Source of the DNA: Lachnospiraceae bacterium
GTDB lineage: Bacteria; Bacillota; Clostridia; Lachnospirales; Lachnospiraceae
Assembly: GCA_016281555.1 (NCBI GenBank)
Contig: JAEEIV010000062.1
Span: 1 to 49,777 of the forward strand
Direction: 5' to 3'
Length of the DNA: 49,777 nucleotides
The stretch's first letter is position 1; every line of letters begins with the position of its first letter. Under the pieces are notes generated by a model. The model had not been told where the DNA came from, did not search any database, and was given only the letters and a program-made list of their open reading frames with translations. Of this stretch, positions 32,070-42,700 are shown in pieces. Both the position numbers and the translations under genes were made by a program.

Positions 32070-33857
32070 ATGGAACAGAAGGAACAGAAAAAAATAAAAC
32101 GCAGCGTCATTCTCCGCATTGCAATCCTGTTTTTGATCAGCATTCTGGTGACGGGGACCATGACCTACTTTACCGAGATGTCGTTTTACAGCGACCAGGT
32201 GCGGAGCCAGACGGAAAGCCACGCGGCGGACGTCGCAAACGAAGTCCGGTCGGCCGTGAAGGAGATCCCGGCGTACGAATGGCTGATCCGCTACTGGTAC
32301 GATCATGCGTCCGAACTGGACGTTGAGTACGACGCGCTCTTCGAGGAATCGGCGAAAACGGCGGAGAAGACGAAGGAGTTCCTGACCCGGCATCCGGGCG
32401 CGGACCTGAAATACCTCACGGCCGGAAAAGTGCGCCTTTTGTCCGAGGAGGATCAGAAACTGTACGCGGAGATCCAGTATTCCTGGCTGCTCACAAGGGT
32501 CAATGAAATAAAAGAGGCGTACCACGTGTCCTACCTGTTCACCGTGGTGTCCGAAGAACCTTTCGAGCAGCAGGTGTTTCTCTTCACCGCGGCGAAACCC
32601 GGCGCGGTCCGTGGAACGGCGGCTGACGAGGCGTATCCGGTCGGCCATACCGTTACCGTGGGCGAGAGCCAGAGCGAGGGCATGCGCGGAGCCATGCAGA
32701 CGTCCAGCCATCTGGCAAGCGCCGGCGATTACGTCGATTATTACGCGTGGCTCCACCGCTTTGACGGACATCAGGTGCTGATCGGTCTGACTTACGATCT
32801 CTCTTCCCTGGAGTCCAACGTGATGGCGGAGACGCAGACGGGAACTCTTCTCGCCGTCATCAATCAGCTGGCGCTCGCGATCCTCTGCATGGGACTTCTC
32901 ATCATTTTCCTCGTGGTGCCGCTTAAGAAAGTGCAGAACAGCATCCGGAAATATAAGGTTACGAAAGAGAGCGCACCCGTGATCAATGACCTGGCCGGGA
33001 TCAAAAGCCGGGATGAGATCGGGCGGCTCGCCGTGGACGTTTCGGAGATGGTGCAGGAAATCGACGCTCACATGGAACACATCCAGACCATCACGGCGGA
33101 AAAAGAGAGGATCGGCACGGAACTTGCATTGGCGACGCGCATCCAGGCGGCCATGCTTCCGAACCGCTTCCCTGCGTTCCCCGACCGTCAGGAATTCGAT
33201 ATTTACGCAGTCATGGATCCTGCGAAGGAAGTCGGCGGCGATTTCTACGATTTCTTCCTGATCGACGACGACCACCTCGGACTCACGATCGCAGACGTCT
33301 CCGGAAAGGGCATCCCGGCAGCGCTCTTCATGGCGATATCCAAAGTGCTCGTGAAGAACTATGCGATGGTCGGACATTCGCCGGCCGAGACGCTGGAAGC
33401 CGTCAACCATCAGATCACAAAGGGCAACCGGGAAGAGATGTTTGTGACCGTCTGGCTCGGCATTCTCGAGATCTCCACCGGAAGATTCGTTACGGCCAAT
33501 GCAGGCCATGAATATCCGGCGGTCTGTCAGCCGGACGGCCGCTTCGAACTGTTCAAGGACAAGCACGGACTCGTCATCGGCGCAATGGACGGCATCAAGT
33601 ACAAGAACGAGGAACTGGTGCTGAAGCCCGGTGCGAAAGTGTTCGTCTACACCGACGGCGTGCCGGAGGCGACGAATGCGGAGAACGAGCTGTTCGGAGC
33701 GGACCGCATGCTGGAAGCATTGAACGGTGACCCGCAGGCGGCCCCGGAGGCACTTTTGAAGAACGTCCGGACCGCCGTGGACGGCTTCGTTCTGGAAGCC
33801 GAGCAGTTCGATGATCTGACAATGCTTGCAATAGAATACCGGGGAACGGAAAAATGA
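32070..33857 (+). CDS. Membrane-bound SpoIIE-type PP2C phosphatase with extracellular sensor and HAMP region
   Basis: A 595-residue sensor phosphatase. A membrane helix (VILRIAILFLISILVTGTM, about 16-34) is followed by an extracellular domain of about 215 residues, a second helix (LALAILCMGLLIIFLVV), a HAMP-like linker (LAGIKSRDEIGRLAVDVSEM) and a coiled-coil. The PP2C/SpoIIE domain begins near ELALATRIQAAMLP and has the metal-binding VGGDFYDFF, ADVSGKGIPAA, YTDGVPEA and DDLTML. All key aspartates are present. It should dephosphorylate a serine/threonine-phosphorylated partner in response to an outside signal. A TTG at 32058 is another possible start; the Shine-Dalgarno is weak for both. It overlaps the LytTR gene by four bases (ATGA). 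No anti-sigma or anti-anti-sigma factor is adjacent. Confidence 0.93.
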   Translation: MEQKEQKKIKRSVILRIAILFLISILVTGTMTYFTEMSFYSDQVRSQTESHAADVANEVRSAVKEIPAYEWLIRYWYDHASELDVEYDALFEESAKTAEKTKEFLTRHPGADLKYLTAGKVRLLSEEDQKLYAEIQYSWLLTRVNEIKEAYHVSYLFTVVSEEPFEQQVFLFTAAKPGAVRGTAADEAYPVGHTVTVGESQSEGMRGAMQTSSHLASAGDYVDYYAWLHRFDGHQVLIGLTYDLSSLESNVMAETQTGTLLAVINQLALAILCMGLLIIFLVVPLKKVQNSIRKYKVTKESAPVINDLAGIKSRDEIGRLAVDVSEMVQEIDAHMEHIQTITAEKERIGTELALATRIQAAMLPNRFPAFPDRQEFDIYAVMDPAKEVGGDFYDFFLIDDDHLGLTIADVSGKGIPAALFMAISKVLVKNYAMVGHSPAETLEAVNHQITKGNREEMFVTVWLGILEISTGRFVTANAGHEYPAVCQPDGRFELFKDKHGLVIGAMDGIKYKNEELVLKPGAKVFVYTDGVPEATNAENELFGADRMLEALNGDPQAAPEALLKNVRTAVDGFVLEAEQFDDLTMLAIEYRGTEK

Positions 33858-34312
33858 AGAAAATCGACCTGATTTTTGAACCGGAACCGTCTCTGGATCA
33901 CATCGAGGTCCGCGTCAGGGCGGCGGCGAAAGATGATGACGTCGCGCAGCTCATGGAACGGATCCGGGCACGGGAAACGGAGAGAATGACGGTCATGGAC
34001 GAAACCGGCGCGTTTCAGATCATTGACGTGTCAGGCATCATTTCGATCTCCGTGGAAGGGAAGCAGGCGAAGGTCGTGACGGAGACCGGACGGTATACGG
34101 TGCGGCAAGCCCTTCAAACGCTGGAGGAACGGCTGGAAAAAGGACGGTTTGTCCGGATCTCGAGGTATGAGATCGTGAATCTGGACAAGGTCCTGAAATA
34201 CGACTTCACGCTGGGCGGCACGCTCCGGCTGGAACTGTCAAACGGAACGGAAACCTGGGCGTCCCGGCGGAACATCCCGTCGATCCGGAAAAAACTGACG
34301 AAGGAAGAGTGA
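33854..34312 (+). CDS. LytTR-family DNA-binding regulator without a receiver domain
   Basis: A 152-residue protein. Residues about 55-150 form a LytTR domain (IIDVSGIISISVEGKQAKVV, YTVRQALQTLEERLEKGRF, RISRYEIVNLDKVLKYDF, TETWASRRNIPSIRKKL), which binds short direct repeats upstream of target genes. The N-terminal 50 residues (IEVRVRAAAKDDDVAQLMER) are a small acidic lead, not a phospho-receiver. It overlaps the phosphatase stop and precedes a DUF3021 gene. LytTR/DUF3021 pairs of this kind are widespread in Firmicutes, and the membrane protein is thought to control the regulator. The coupling with a SpoIIE phosphatase is the odd part. Targets may include the lipoprotein genes that follow. Confidence 0.9.
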   Translation: MKKIDLIFEPEPSLDHIEVRVRAAAKDDDVAQLMERIRARETERMTVMDETGAFQIIDVSGIISISVEGKQAKVVTETGRYTVRQALQTLEERLEKGRFVRISRYEIVNLDKVLKYDFTLGGTLRLELSNGTETWASRRNIPSIRKKLTKEE

Positions 34313-34317
34313 GCGGA

Positions 34318-34785
34318 ATGAAGAAAAAAATGCTGAAACTTGCCGGGATCGGTTTTCTGTCAGGCATCGTGATCTGCAACTTCATCATGATCCTGGCAGG
34401 GAAGAATTCCGGATTCGTGACGCCGATCTTTGCGGAAAGGATCGGAAATCCCAAAACGGCCGCGCTCCTGCAGTTTTTCCTGTCCGGAGTTTACGGGGCG
34501 CTGACCATGGGCGCAGTCGTGCTCTATGACCTGGACCGCCTGCCGCTTGCTCTCGCCACGTTTTTGCATTGCCTGATCTGCATCGTCCCGTTTTTCCCGC
34601 TGGCACTGTTACTTGGATGGACGAATGGGATCGGGGAGGCGTTCCTGATGGCGGGCTTCCAGCTGGCGGCATTCGTCATCGTCTGGCTCATCATGTTCTT
34701 CCGGTGCAGGATCATGACGAAAAAACTGAACGAAATGCAGCAGCATATCCTGGACGAAACGGAGTCGAAAAAAGAAAACTATTGA
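34318..34785 (+). CDS. DUF3021 membrane protein, partner of the LytTR regulator
   Basis: A 155-residue protein with four membrane helices (AGIGFLSGIVICNFIMIL, LQFFLSGVYGALTMGAVVLY, LATFLHCLICIVPFFPLALL, LMAGFQLAAFVIVWLIMFF) and a charged cytoplasmic tail, matching DUF3021. GTG at 34309 overlapping the LytTR stop is an alternative start. ATG 34318 is preferred because the family begins MKKK. DUF3021 proteins are found almost always beside LytTR regulators and are thought to modulate them at the membrane. It ends the operon that starts at 31206. Confidence 0.85.
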   Translation: MKKKMLKLAGIGFLSGIVICNFIMILAGKNSGFVTPIFAERIGNPKTAALLQFFLSGVYGALTMGAVVLYDLDRLPLALATFLHCLICIVPFFPLALLLGWTNGIGEAFLMAGFQLAAFVIVWLIMFFRCRIMTKKLNEMQQHILDETESKKENY

Positions 34786-34798
34786 CAAGCGGCGTCAA
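34782..34798. promoter_or_regulatory. Inverted repeat, possible operator before the 34870 lipoprotein gene
   Basis: TTGAC (34782-34786), seven bases, GTCAA (34794-34798). It overlaps the stop codon of the DUF3021 gene and lies about 75 bases before the next start. TTGACA here could also serve as a -35 box, but no good -10 stands at 17 bases. Confidence 0.25.
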
Positions 34799-34869
34799 TA
34801 GGTGCAAACTGTCAGTATATGATATATCTAATTATGCGTGTAGGTATTGCGCGCGCGGGAGGTGAGGCC

Positions 34870-35946
34870 GTGAGAGAAAAGGGCATGAAAAAAGGTCTGG
34901 CAATATTGCTGGCCGTCTTATTGATCTTCGGCGTCACGGGCTGCGTGAAGATCATTCTCCCCGGAGAAACCGGAGAACCGGAAGAAACGGGAACTGCGCC
35001 GACGGAACCCGGAAAAACGGAGTCTGCGCCGACGGAACCCGGAAAAACGGAACCGGAAGTATCGTCGACGGAGCCGGAATCTTCGGAAGAGGCGACGTTG
35101 CCTGTGAAGGCGGAACCTGCATTGGAGGCCGGCCTGTTCAAGGGGACGTACAAAAACGAAACCTATCATCTGGAAGGATCCTCCTATCTGAATCTTCAGT
35201 CGGACGGCCGGTTCTACCGCGAGACCTACTGGTCGGACGGGGGCGGCGGTTCTTCCGCCATGGGAAATTACGTCGCGCGTGACGGCCGGGTCCTCTGTAC
35301 CCTTTGGTTCACGCAGGCCGGAGATCCTGCCGCGGAAGCGCAGCCGGAACTTACGGAGAACTTTGAGATCGTGGATGAGAACACGCTGAAACTGATCTCG
35401 GAAGAATCCGAAGCGACGTATGAACGCGTGACCGACATGGCCGAAGTGGAGCAGTTCTGCTCGGCGAACGGCATCGTCGGAAAACTTGCAAAGGCCGAAC
35501 TGAAGAACGAGTGTGACACGCAGCCTCAGCCGCTGCCGTCCGAAAAACCGGCGAAGGCGACGGCGCTTTATCAGTACGAGAATTCAGACGGATTCTTAAA
35601 AAGCGCGACGCTCTGCCTCTTTGAGAACGGGCGCTACGACCTGATCACGTTCTACTCCTCCGGTCCGACCGGGTACAACATGATCGGCAATTACATTCAG
35701 GTCGGCGACGAACTGTGGCTCACGGCATGGTTCACGGGCAGCGATTTTTCATTGACGCTCTGCAACGGACCGGCGGACTTTTACCGGATCGGAGCGAACG
35801 GAAATCTCATTACGTCCGCGTTCCAGGGAAGCACGGGAGGGCTGGACGTTGTCCTCAAGAAACTGCCGGACAGCGAGTTAAAACAGGCCGCGGTCACCTA
35901 CGACGTGGCCCCGGCGCTGAAATACTATCACCTGTACGGAAACTGA
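34870..35946 (+). CDS. Lipoprotein with two related beta-rich domains
   Basis: A 358-residue lipoprotein. The signal peptide LAILLAVLLIFGV ends in lipobox TGC. A Thr/Pro/Glu stalk made of tandem repeats follows (see 34996-35051). Two similar domains come next. The first is about residues 92-190 (LNLQSDGRFYRETYWSDG, MGNYVARDGRVLCTLWF, ENTLKLISEESEATYERV). The second is about 230-345 (LCLFENGRYDLITFYSSG, IGNYIQVGDELWLTAWF). The shared FxxxGRYxxxxYxS and GNYxxxxxxLxLTxWF pattern points to an internal duplication. GTG at 34870 has GGAGG seven bases upstream and is preferred over ATGs at 34819 and 34888. The function is unknown; it may be a stress- or lipid-binding lipoprotein. Confidence 0.82.
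   Translation: MREKGMKKGLAILLAVLLIFGVTGCVKIILPGETGEPEETGTAPTEPGKTESAPTEPGKTEPEVSSTEPESSEEATLPVKAEPALEAGLFKGTYKNETYHLEGSSYLNLQSDGRFYRETYWSDGGGGSSAMGNYVARDGRVLCTLWFTQAGDPAAEAQPELTENFEIVDENTLKLISEESEATYERVTDMAEVEQFCSANGIVGKLAKAELKNECDTQPQPLPSEKPAKATALYQYENSDGFLKSATLCLFENGRYDLITFYSSGPTGYNMIGNYIQVGDELWLTAWFTGSDFSLTLCNGPADFYRIGANGNLITSAFQGSTGGLDVVLKKLPDSELKQAAVTYDVAPALKYYHLYGN
34996..35051 (+). repeat. Two-copy 30-base in-frame tandem repeat coding the lipoprotein stalk
   Basis: Copies begin at 34996 and 35026 with the shared core GCGCCGACGGAACCCGG and encode APTEPGKTE twice. The period is a multiple of three, so the repeat can change stalk length without breaking the frame. Confidence 0.85.
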
Positions 35947-36000
35947 TCCCGGAAGACCGGCAATCTTTACAAAAGAAAAAACCGCCAAGGAGGTACCGAT

Positions 36001-36741
36001 GTGACGAAATCATTCTGGTCAATGATGCTCGTGATCACTGTGTGCCTCTTTTTTAGTGCCTGCGGAAACGGATCGGGGCAGGAAACGCGGGAAGAGGTCC
36101 CTTCCACGGAGGAAAACGTGACGAAAACCGAGACGGAATACGTTCCGTCCGGCCGTTTCACGGACGATCCTTCGGCGATGGAGAAAGCGGCAGGATCCGT
36201 CGTGAAACTGGAGACCTTCGACTTGAACGGGAACCGGATCGCGACGGGCAGCGGCTTTGCCGCGATCGACGAGGGCATTCTGATCACCGCCTGCCACGTC
36301 ATTGTCAATATGGATCACCTCACGGCGACGACCGATGCCGGGGAAACGTTTACGATCGAAAAAGCGATCGAAGCCGACCGGAACAAGGACATCGCCGTTC
36401 TGCTGCTTCCGGAAGGGACCCGGCTGCCGTTGCTTCCGGTGTCCGGATCGACATTGCTCCGGGGAGAAAAGACGGCGGTGATCGGCAGCCAGTTCGGCGT
36501 CCGGAACCTCGTCACGACCGGAAATTACTGCGGTTCATGGAATACGGAAGGCATGGATTGGCTTCTCTTTACCGCGCCGGTCTCCGGAGGTTCTTCCGGG
36601 GCGCCGTTATTCAATGACCTCGGGGAAGTGATCGGCGTCGTCGCCGGCACGTACGAAGACGGCCAGAACTTCAACATTGCGACACCAATTTCATCCGTTC
36701 AGGATATGTACGAAAATCAATCGGAGGATGCTGAAAAATGA
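36001..36741 (+). CDS. Trypsin-like serine protease lipoprotein
   Basis: A 246-residue lipoprotein protease. The signal peptide WSMMLVITVCLFF ends in lipobox SAC. The chymotrypsin-fold triad is His in LITACHVIV, Asp in NKDIAVLLL and Ser in GGSSGAPLFND, as in DegP-type enzymes, but there is no PDZ domain. The start is GTG with AAGGAGG seven bases before it. Its stop overlaps the ATG of the 2473-residue lipoprotein (ATGA). Both proteins are anchored to the outside of the membrane, so the protease may process that neighbour or another surface protein. This is inferred from coupling only. Confidence 0.9.
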   Translation: MTKSFWSMMLVITVCLFFSACGNGSGQETREEVPSTEENVTKTETEYVPSGRFTDDPSAMEKAAGSVVKLETFDLNGNRIATGSGFAAIDEGILITACHVIVNMDHLTATTDAGETFTIEKAIEADRNKDIAVLLLPEGTRLPLLPVSGSTLLRGEKTAVIGSQFGVRNLVTTGNYCGSWNTEGMDWLLFTAPVSGGSSGAPLFNDLGEVIGVVAGTYEDGQNFNIATPISSVQDMYENQSEDAEK

Positions 36742-39700
36742 AGAAAATCCGCTTGTGGGCAATCATTCTTGTCATGGCGATCACTGCCGTGATCTCGGCT
36801 GCGGTCGGCACCGGCTGCTCGAAGAAAGACTTCGAAGTGACCTTTGCCCTGCCCGACACGGCGACGGAAGGCGAGCGTCAGATTACGACGCTGCCTGAAA
36901 AAGTCACGGTTCCTTCCGGGACGACGATCGGCTCCCTGGAGACGGCGAGCCGCTTAAGTTCGACGTTCCTTGCCTGGAGCTACGATCAGGAGGGCAATGA
37001 ACGCGCGACGGACGACGACGTCATTGACCGGGACCTGACGCTCTATCCCGTCTTCGCACTGATGGACGGCATGGGCGACGCCAAGGGGTTCGATTACGTT
37101 TCAAAGACGGAAGTCGGAACGGATTACGTGATCGAACTCATTTCGTACGGGCTGACGGAGGAAGAGATCCGCGAACGCCTGACCGTCGAAAATGCGTCGC
37201 TCGGCGGAGAACCCGTCGAGTTCACGCTTTTGTCGATCCGGCTGAAAGAAGCGAAGGAATGGCTGCTCTCAGACGGCTTTGATGACGAAACGGCGGAGAA
37301 GATCCTGACCTGCATCCGGGAAAAAGACGCCGATAAGACGGTGAAACTCCGGGAACGTTTGAGTACGCTTGCTGAAGACCCGGCGCTGTCCGGTCAGCTG
37401 ACGTATGCGAAAGTGACCGACATCGTCAGCCGGTATGCGCCGCAGGAACTCGAAAGCAATGAGTTCGTGAACGATCCGTCGATCGACGAAGGACTCAAGT
37501 CCGTTCTCGCTGCGATGGGCATCGACCTGGCGACCGCGACGGCGGATGAAGTCCGCGAGTACTTCGGACTCCCCGAGGACGACAGTCTGGAGCGCTATTT
37601 CCGGGAAGACGTCGGACTCAGCGTGGAGCAGGTGCTTGCACTCGAAGAGATCCTCTACAAGAAGAAAGAGGTCCGCGGCGACAAATGGCAGCTGATCCCC
37701 GAAGGCGGAGAATGGGAGGGCGGCCTGATCTATTCCGTCATCGCCTCCGATACCGCGAAACTCCGCTACATTTATGACGAAGAGCCGACGGGCAAGGAAG
37801 TCGTCAAATACAACATCACCGTCCATCAGGAGACTGTCGAAAATATCAGCATCGATCCCCGCGTGATCCACGTGCCTGCGTCCGAAGTGAGCGGCGTCGA
37901 GTATCTCGGCCTCCTTTCGCTGGATATGGACGAAGACGGACAGATCCAGGCGGATGAAAACTTCGGCTCCGGCGCCCTGACCTATACCGGAACGGAAGTG
38001 TTCCGCCCGAACGACATCCTGGCCATCAATCAGGGCGACGTTGATGAAAAAGGATTGACGAACGGCGACGTCGCCTACGTCCGGATCACCGGCGTGATGG
38101 GCGACGGCATTTACGCTTATGAATATGCACAGCTTACCGACGTGCTGTTCATTGCCGATACGATCCCGGTGAAGGACGACGGCAGCATGGACGACGGCAA
38201 GATCACGATCGATCTTTCCGCATATGATTTCAGCGATCCGAAATATCTGGAATTCGGCCTCAGCGAAACGACGGCACTGGACGTCGGAGATTATCTGGCG
38301 TTCTACACCGGCACGTTCGGCGGAGAAGACTATGCAGTAAAGGGGCACGGCATCATCACGGCCGTCACGAAAGCGGGCGACATTGCAAACGTCACCTACG
38401 ATCTCAAGACGGAAGAAGAGATCCTGGAGCCGGAACTTCTGCTGTACACCAAGCTGCCGGAGATGGAGTTCGAGATCACGGAGCCGGACAATGAAAAACT
38501 CCGTCAGGAGATGGAACAGCAGATCGCGGACAGCGGTCTCGTCGGAGAAACGCAGGAATTCTTCAAGGCATTGCTCACCGACGGTTCGCTGGACTTCGAT
38601 GCCTATGAGCACGGCGACGAACTTCGCTCGATGATCATCAAGACCGACGGCGAAGACATGACGCTTGCCGATCTTCGGAAACTCGCCGACGGCGGGAAAG
38701 TCGAAGTCAGCGACGTCCACGTCACCTTCCTTGCCGGCATCAATCTGCAGCACTTTGAAGGGAAGAAGGGACTCCGCGGAGAGGCGGCGGTCTGGTTCAC
38801 GATCAACATTGCCATCGGCGACGCCGGATCGCTCGAGATCCAGCCCGCGATCATTTTTGAACAGGAATTCCTGCTGACGCCGTCCGTCAAGGTCAAGCGG
38901 AACAAGAACAAGGCCGGCCTGACCTCCAGTCTGGACGTCACCGCTTCGTTCGAGGCGGGCACCTACTCCGGCCTCGGTGTGACCGTGACCGCAAAGACGA
39001 AGGCGCCGGAGAACGCGAATAAGGACAAGGACTTCTCCGAAATGGTCGGAGGATTCATTGACAACGGCGACAAGGATTCACTCGAAGCCCGGCAGAAAGC
39101 CGCGAAGATGCTGATCAAGGGCGGCGACTTCCTGCAGAAACAGGCGGACAAACAGAAGAAAAAGGGTCAGGGACAGGGCTTTGACGCGACGCCCGGAAAC
39201 AACAACGACCCGAAGACCGGTTCGGATTCGAAACAGGATTACGTCTCGCCGGGTCTCGGCGGCGACCTGCCGACGAAGTATTCGAGCATGCTGTCGAACG
39301 ACGCGAAGTACATCAACCTCGTGAACGTGGACCTCGGCAGCTTCGACCTTCCGATCGACCCGGCCGGCATCATCCACGTCGGTCTGAAGATCAACTTCAA
39401 CATCGCAATGAAGATCAATGCGATGATCGGCGCCGGCATCACTTATGAGAATGCGAAGTGCTATTCCTATCATTTCCGTGCGAAGATCTGGGGCGGCGGC
39501 GATGAATACAAGACCAAGAATCTCAGCGGCGAGAACTATTCCTCGGTGACTGACATCAAGGAATCCACCTTCCGTGCCGACTTCTACGCATTCGGCATGG
39601 TCGGCGTCAGGATGGGCGTGAGCTTGGACCTCCGCGTCGGTATCTTCAGTACGGACCTCGATTCCGTCGGCGTCGTCGCTTCGGCGGGCGTCTATGCGGA

Positions 39701-42700
39701 ACTCTACGGATTCCTGTACGTCTATTACGAAAAAGTTGCGAGCCTGCCTGCCAAGAGCGGCGCGAGCGGATCGTTGCTCTTTGAGGTCGGCATTTACGCG
39801 GACATCAGCGTGAAAGTTCAGGTCGGCGCCGGAAAGGCGTCCAAGAGCTGGAGTCTGTACAGCCTGAAGACGCCGCTCGTCCAACTCGGCTGCACGGAGT
39901 TCCCGTTAGACTTCCTCATCAAACCGAACGATTCGAAACTGTCTGTCAAGATCCAGGACGGCGAGAACACCGTAAAGCTCGACGACAGCATCTTCAAGAT
40001 GAAACTGATGGCGCTGAACAGCGGCAAGGTTTCCGATAAGAACATGGATTCAAAGGTCGTTTCCGAGTCGGACGGCACCCGCTATACCGCGGAACTCGTC
40101 ACGAGCGGTCAGACCGAGGACACGAAAGGACTCGTTCTCAGCACGAAGCGTTCCTGGACGCAGTGCAATGAGGAGCATTTCACGGTCGAGTGCTTCGACC
40201 TGACGAAGGAGAACGGCGAACGCATCAAGGGAGCTTCGTCCTTCCAGTATCTGCCGGGCACGAACGAGATCTACATCTGCCCGATAGACAACACGAAGAG
40301 CGACGTCTGGGGCGAAGTCGTCTTCACCTACAGGAACAATGCGTTCGGCTTTAACACCGAGAAACTCCAGCGGACCGTGAAGGTGCATTGGCACGGAACC
40401 AAGCGGGTCGCAAGGGTCGAGTATTATCTGCAGGACAATTCGCAGCGCGACTCGATCTACTCCTTTAAACTGGAAGCGACCGGCAAGGTCAGCGGTTACG
40501 ACGGTGTCCGCTGCTACGTGGAAGTGACGCCGGAATTCTGCGACATGTATCCGGGCTACACGCTTCATTATCTCGGCTATCCGGACGAGGAGGAACTCAA
40601 GGCGAAATATGATGAGATCTCGGAGCGGTACCATAAGGAACGCAATCATGCCAATTATCTTGCCAAAGTCGCCCTCGAGGCGCGGGTCGGCGACACATCG
40701 GATAAGGAAAAGGATGCCGCGGCGGCTGAGGCATTTAAACAGGCGAATAATACCTTCGACACATTGCAATTCATCAGCAGTCTGTATAAGGAGTACTACG
40801 ACAACAACATGGCGGCCGTCTGGAACCGCCAGGGCACGACGTACTTCACGCTCCGCGGAACGGAAACGGTCGTCGCCGTGTACTTCAGAAAACAGGATAC
40901 GCCGACCTGCTGGACCGTCTTCAACGACGACGGAACCTGGGTGACGTCCACGAGTTATTACAGGCAGGCGGACGGAACGTATACGGAGCAGTATTGGAAG
41001 CAGGCGCTTCTGAAAGACGTTAAGACGCTCGATCAGATGCCGACGCTCATGGAAGGCATTGACGAAGGACATTACACCGTGAAGTGGTATTCCTTCGAGT
41101 TCGACACGTCAAGAGGCGTGTGGCGGGACATCGCAGGAGATCAGAAGTGGGTGATCGAAGGCCTCATCAGGGACAACAAGTACCTGACGGACAGCCGCGT
41201 GAAGCCGGTCGACGAGAATACCGTTTACAACGGAAACTGGATGACGATCTTCGCCGTCCGTACGCCCGACACCTGCAAGGCCCACTGGATGGTCGACGAA
41301 GACGAGTTCAAGGTCACCGAAGTGCCTTACGGACGTCTGGTCACGGCGCCTTCGGAAATCCCGGTCAAGGAGGGCTTTGAATTCGTCGAATGGACGACGG
41401 AAGACGGGCTGGCGATCACTTCCGATCTTCAGATGACGGATGATGACATTTATCTGTATGCCAGCTTCCTCGGCGATGCGCACACCGTCAAGTGGATCAC
41501 CGACGACGGCAAGGAAGCGGAGTCGGAGGCATTGACCGGCGTCAGCATTTACGGAGCCGTTCCGGAGGAACTGAGGTTCGACGATAAGCTTTACATCTGG
41601 CGCACCGACAAGGATGACAAGTCGACGGAACTTCCGTATCTTTCGGAAATGCCGAACAAAGACATGACGTATTACGGACGTCTGGCGGTCGGCTTCTCGA
41701 AGATCACCTGGATCGACGGCGAAGAGGAGATCCGATCGGATTACGTGGAGGTCGGCACTCCTCCGACGGCACCGGAACTTGCCGCAAAAGACGACCTCGA
41801 TCTCGTCTGGATGATCGACGGCGAAGTGATGCAGACAAATTTCGTCATGTCGAGAACAAACGTCAATGCGATCGCGAACCGGCATAAGCACGTATGGGAT
41901 GACGCCAAGGAGGTCACGATCGAGGCGACCTGCTCTGCATCCGGTTTGAAAGGCCCGGCCTGTTCAGTCTGCGGATACATTAAAGACGGCGTCGAGATCC
42001 CGGCCGATCCGAACAATCACAAGTGGCTCAATTACGTGGCCGAGAAACCGACCTGCGCGAAAGAAGGAACCACGAAACAGCATTGCGCATGGTGCGTTGC
42101 GATCAATCCGAATTTCAGTCAGCCGATCGAAAAGGATCCGGAGGAGCACGTCGGCGGCACCGAACTCAGAAACTACGTGAAGCCGACCTGTCAGGAAGGT
42201 TATTCCGGAGATACGTACTGCCTCGGCTGCGGCGTGATGCTCGAAGAAGGTCATAAACTTGAACCGACCGGTGAGCATCCGAGCGTCCGGCTCGTCGGGA
42301 AAAAGGAGCCGACCTGCCTGGAGCCCGGCTACACCGGCGACTGGGTCTGCAACGTCTGCAATGAGATTGCGAAGCAGGGAAGCCTCATCAGAACGACCGT
42401 CCACGTGAACGAGAACGTCGAAAACATTCCTGCGACCTGTATTGAGCCTCTGAAAGTCGTCTGGAAGTGTATCTACTGCGGCCATTCGTGGACAGTCTCT
42501 GTCGGATCTCCGGACGACAATGCGCACGAGTGGGACGACGGCGTCATCACGAGAGAGCCGAACTGCGGCGTGAAGGGCATCAAGGTTTACACCTGCTCGG
42601 TCTGCCACAAGACGCGGGAGGAATCGCTTCCGACGGTCGGCGAACACGTCTTCGACGACGGCGTCATCACGAAGGAACCCACCTGCGTGGAGAGAGGCGA

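Noticed and set aside
31872-33566. 564-codon minus-strand frame opposite the SpoIIE phosphatase
   Set aside because: Antisense shadow of a gene with all PP2C motifs; no start signal or promoter.
37269-38753. 494-codon minus-strand frame opposite the giant lipoprotein
   Set aside because: Shadow of a coupled gene; composition and lack of motifs argue against it.
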